Source: Bacteroidota bacterium (GTDB lineage Bacteria > Bacteroidota > Bacteroidia > B-17B0 > Aurantibacillaceae). From it: a DNA stretch of 64,000 nucleotides. Under the pieces are notes generated by a model. That model ran no database searches. It was not told the DNA's origin and saw only the letters and a program-made list of their open reading frames with translations. Location of the stretch: assembly GCA_016702705.1 (NCBI GenBank), contig JADJDM010000002.1, forward strand, positions 186,001-250,000, written 5' to 3'. The first letter of the stretch is position 1; each line of letters begins with the position of its first letter. Positions 59,999-64,000 of this stretch are shown here, piece after piece. The position numbers were made by a program, and so were the translations under genes.

Positions 59999-62900
59999 CT
60001 ACCTCACCACTGTAACATGCCCAACCTTAGTAAATTTATTTCCCGAATAACTCTCTGCAATTATTTTGTATACATATACATCTTGCTGTACTAAATCATT
60101 CTTGTAAGTGCCGTTCCAAGTTGTATCCAAATCTTTGGCTTCAAATATTTTTTGTCCCCAACGGTCGAATACCCAAATTTGAATTTTTTTAATTCCAAAT
60201 CCTTGAGGTTTCCAGCCTTCATTAACATTGTCATCGTTAGGGCTTAGGGCACTTGGCACATACAATGCGTACTCTTGCGATACTTCAATAGTTACCGTAT
60301 CAGCAGATGTACATCCAAATTGATTGGTTGCTGTTAAAATGTAAGTTGTAGTTTCGAGCGGAGAAGCAGTTGGACTTAAACAATTGGTGCAATTTAATGT
60401 TGAACCGTTTAGCCAATTGTATGTTGTTGCGCTGCTAAAGCCATTTAAAATAACTACGTCTTCAACATCAATAGTTGTGTCGTTTCCTGCATAAACAGTA
60501 GGTAATGGATTTACTACAATTCTTACCGTATCTTTTTCGTCGCACAATCCATTGTAAGAAGCAGTTAAAACATAATCTGTAGTAACAAATGGCATTGCGG
60601 TTGTAAATCCATTATTAGGAGTAGCTAGTCCAAATGTTGGTGACCAAGAGTAAGTTTGCCCACCCGAACCTAATAGAGTTACCATTTGTCCAAAACAAAT
60701 GGTATCGTTTAAACCAGCATTAGGTGTAATTTTTGGAAGAACAGTTACATCTACCATTGCGCTATTATTACAACCATTTGTTGTTCCAATTACAGTATAG
60801 GTTGTGGTGGTTGTAGGATAAACACTTACTGAAGTGTTATTTGGAGGATCTATAGATGTGAAATTTGTATTTGGTGCCCAGCATAAGTACTAGCTCCAGT
60901 TGCTGTAACCGTTGCAGATTCTCCTTCACATATAGTAACACTATTTGGAGTTAAACTAATAACAGGTTCTGGTGTTACAGTGATTGTTATGGTGTTTGTT
61001 CCTGAACAAGTTGCTGTTGATCCTACTACACTGTATGTTGCAGTTGTATTTGGGTTAGCAATTACACTTGCTCCTGTTGAACTACTTAATGTTGCAGCAG
61101 GAGTCCAAACATAAGTGTCTGCGCCACTTGCATTTATTGTTGAAGTATTACCCGAACACAAGTTAGTTGTTGTTGCGTTTAAGTTAATAGTAAGAGGAGG
61201 TAACAAAGTAACGGTTACCGTTGTGTCTCCTAAACACGTTCCATCACTTCCACTGATTGTGTATATAGTGGTTGCAATTGGGTTAGCAATAACATTTGCC
61301 CCGCTTGTAGTGTTTAATCCCGCGGCTGGCGACCAAGTGTAGGTTGTAGCGCCTGATGCACTTAGGTTGGCTGAGAAGCCTGGGCAAATAGATGCAGGTG
61401 CAGCATTAATAGTTACTCTGATTGTATTTACTGTAATTGTGGAAGATGCATTACCACAAGAGTTGGTTTCTGTTAAAGTTATATTACCTCCAGCTGTTCC
61501 AAAATTAGCTGTAGCAGCATTTGTTGCTGCGCCTGAAGCAATTGTAATTCCGCCAGTTGTTGTCCAAGCATAAGTTGAGCCTGCATTGTTTGCTACTGAG
61601 TAACTAATACCTGTTGCGTTTTCACACACAGATAAAATTCCTGTTATTGTTGGTGTAATAGGAGCAGGTGTTACACTAACAGCAAGTGGAGTTGAACTTG
61701 CATTACCACATGCTGCAGTTTCTGTTACACTTACATTTCCACCAGTAGCTCCAAAACTTACTGTGATTGAATTTGTACCTTGACCACTAACAATTGTTGC
61801 ACCTACAGGAACGGTCCAGTTATAAGTAGATCCAACATTATTTGTAACTGTATAAGTAACATTTGTTCCAGCGCACACAGGCGAAGGGCCTGCAACAACT
61901 GGTGCAGTTGGAGGTGGAATTAATAAATATTGTTGTTGGAATTCACCAAAGCCACAGGCATTGGTTTCTCTAATAGTTATAAATCCAGCAGTTGTTCCAA
62001 AATTAATTGTTGCAGTATTTGTGCCTTGGCCACTTGTAATGGTTGCATCACCAGTAACTGTCCATAAATAAGTACTTCCAATATTATTTGTTACCGAGTA
62101 AGTTTCTGCACTTGCATTTTCACAAACAATAAAATCTCCAACCAAAGTTGGAACTATTGGAGCATTAATAATTGTTACGGTAAATGTTGAAGTTGTTCCT
62201 GTACCACAGGTTGAATTTTCTACTACACTAATTACTCCACCAGTTGATGCAGTCCAATCTACTGAAATAGTATTCATATCAATTGGAGTACTTGTAATAA
62301 CTGCACCAGCGGGCACTGTCCAAGTGTATGTGCTGCCAACATTATTTGTAACGCTGTATAAAGTTGTTGAGCCTGCACACACTGCTAAATCTCCTGTAAT
62401 TGGAGGTGTAGTAGGAGTATTACTTACTGCAACAGTTTGTAAATCACTGCCAGTTCCGCAGCCTGTAGTTTCTGTTAAACTAACATCGCCACCAGTTGCA
62501 CCAAAATTTACTGTGATTGTATTTGTTCCTTGTCCGCTTGCAATGGTAGCTCCCGCAGGAACTGTCCAAGCATATGTAGAACCTGTTGAACTTACACTAT
62601 ATGTAATAGCCGTTGCATTAGGGCAAACAGCAGCTGGACCAACAATTACTGGCGTAATTGGAGTACTAGTAACAGTAACTGCTAATGTTGCATTTGCAGT
62701 TCCACAACTTGCAGTTTCTGTAACAGCAACATTTCCACCAGTTGCACCAAAATCAACTGTAATACTATTTGTTCCTTGCCCCGCTGTGATGGTAGCGCCC
62801 GCAGGCACCGTCCATGCATAAGTTGAGCCACTAACATTTGGAACAGAATAAGTAACACCCGTTGCATTAGGACACTCAGAATTACTACCTGTTATTGGGC

Positions 62901-64000
62901 CAGTTGTAACAACACTTGAAACAGTAACTGTAACGCTTACAGTTGTAACACCTGGGCAACCTGGGGAAGTAACAACATAGGTTGATGTTGCAGCTGGAGT
63001 AACGGTAATTGTATTTGTTGTTGCGGTAAATCCAGAAGGACCTGTCCACGAATAACTCGCTCCTCCTGATGCGGTAAGTGTTGTTGATGCTCCTGGGCAA
63101 ATAGTTGGATTGGTAGGAGTAACAGAAATATTTACTAGCGGATTAATTGTAACCGTAATAGGTTGTACAATAAAACAAGTAGGATCTGTTGAGTCTTCAA
63201 CACGAACAAAATAAGTTCCGCTTGCAGAAACAGTTGAAGAACCAAGTGGATTTGCATCCGCAGTTGCATCTGCATTTGTAGCATGATAAGTTAGTAGTGC
63301 AGTACCTGTTCCTGATACTGCAGAAGCTAAATTTATGGTAGAAGGGGCGCAAACAGCAGCGGGATTCGTAATGGTTGCTGTTGGCGGTGTACATCCACTG
63401 CACGGACTTACTGTTACTGTAACACCTTCTGTATAAGTAGGACAACCTGGGTTCGAATTCGAAACAGTTAAATCATAAGTTGTTGTATTAGCAGGGCAAA
63501 CAGTTGGAGTTAATGTATTTGAGTTGGTCATGTTTGTTGTTGGTGACCATGTGTATGTTGCAGGTCCAGTAATAGCAGGGTCATCAAAAGAAATGCTCCA
63601 ACCGCTTAATGTACCAACTCCAATTCCAATTGCCCCAGCATCAAATGAAAGTGTCCAAACACCATTGGGGTTGCAGCCATTTAATCCCGACATCGGTTCG
63701 CTAGGATTCCAAGTCCCACCATTTGGGAATCCTCCACCAAAAGCAGAGCCTCCAACAGGAACAAAGGTGGTGTTATTATAATTTCCAGTTGCTGTGCCGG
63801 CAGGAACCAAGATGATGTTGCATCCGCCAGGAGCAGTTAATGTTACCTCAAAACCACTTGTGTTTAATGCACAAGAAGAGCCAAAAGCCAATGGTACCGC
63901 CATTACAAGGGCAGCCACCAAAATTAGAGCAGAATGAATTTCCCGAAAAATTGAAACCGTTAATTACAACTTCGGTAATTGTTCCATTTGTAATACTAGT
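59999..64000 (-). pseudogene. giant T9SS type B adhesin, two frameshifts, N-terminus beyond window
   Basis: The frame enters from the right edge as a P-domain (NGTITEVVINGFNFSGN, SGLNGCNPNGVWTLSFDAGA), then TYTWSPTTNMTNS-type repeats, about six PKD-like repeats (STYAWTVPAGATITAGQGTN...VTETASCG), more YTWSP modules, and a type B sorting domain (LSPNDDNVNEGW, FDRWGQKIFEAKD, VYVYKIIAES). Two indels break it. There is one extra base in the A-run 63883-63886: without it GTIGFGSSCALNT is continuous. One base is missing near 60877-60882: with it ASTYAWAPNTNFTSIDPPN joins the two parts. The domain set matches the adhesin at 2004-6347. It is convergent with the signal-peptidase-like gene. Confidence 0.88.

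Noticed and set aside
62324..62821. A 165-codon open frame on the plus strand
   Set aside because: It is antisense to the PKD-like repeats of the giant adhesin; the repeated low-complexity codons keep the opposite frame open and the product has no domain sense.

Overview
The window is AT-rich chromosomal DNA from a member of the Bacteroidota. Three things support this. At least six large surface proteins end in type IX secretion (T9SS) sorting domains of type A or type B (gliding-motility C-terminal). The promoters carry the Bacteroidota -7 box TAnnTTTG. The order tRNA-Thr/Tyr/Gly/Thr - tuf - tRNA-Trp - secE - nusG - rplKAJL - rpoBC is typical of the phylum. I cannot place it below phylum level from sequence reading alone. 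There is no rRNA operon, phage, insertion sequence or CRISPR array.

Layout. 1-6.7 kb: the end of a type A adhesin, a small secreted protein, a 1447-residue type B adhesin and a one-domain secreted protein. 6.8-8.6 kb: an OmpR-type response regulator and dusB. 8.6-16.5 kb (minus strand): an mlaE-mlaF-mlaD lipid-transport operon followed by an AsmA/DUF748-like envelope protein, a TPR-SpoIIE phosphatase and a lipoprotein; the last three all carry reading-frame lesions. 16.9-27.6 kb (minus): two related T9SS adhesins built on DFDPG-type repeats, two LamG proteins and a hypothetical protein. 27.9-31.1 kb: a small beta-flower repeat protein and a LytTR regulator with its histidine kinase. 31.3-40.3 kb (plus): M16 peptidase, methyltransferase, a second TPR-SpoIIE phosphatase with rimB-like and rimK genes, and proline dehydrogenase. 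40.4-54.1 kb: the intact translation/transcription core. 54.2-64 kb: an adhesin with seven exact-period 137-residue repeats, a signal-peptidase-I-like protein lacking the usual catalytic lysine, and a giant type B adhesin running off the right edge.

The most unusual property of the window is a set of nine single-base frameshifts (seven missing bases, two extra), mostly in short A/T runs. They hit two SpoIIE phosphatases, a DUF748 protein, a lipoprotein, a LytTR regulator and two adhesins, while tuf, the ribosomal protein genes, rpoB and rpoC are clean. In each gene wholly inside the window, adding or removing the base restores one continuous frame with an exact codon count. The first SpoIIE gene also has two in-frame TAG codons, which points to real decay there; elsewhere assembly error in homopolymers is an equally good explanation.

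Functionally the window combines housekeeping expression machinery with envelope biology: T9SS-exported repeat adhesins, an MCE lipid transporter, secreted proteases, and phosphatase/two-component signalling.
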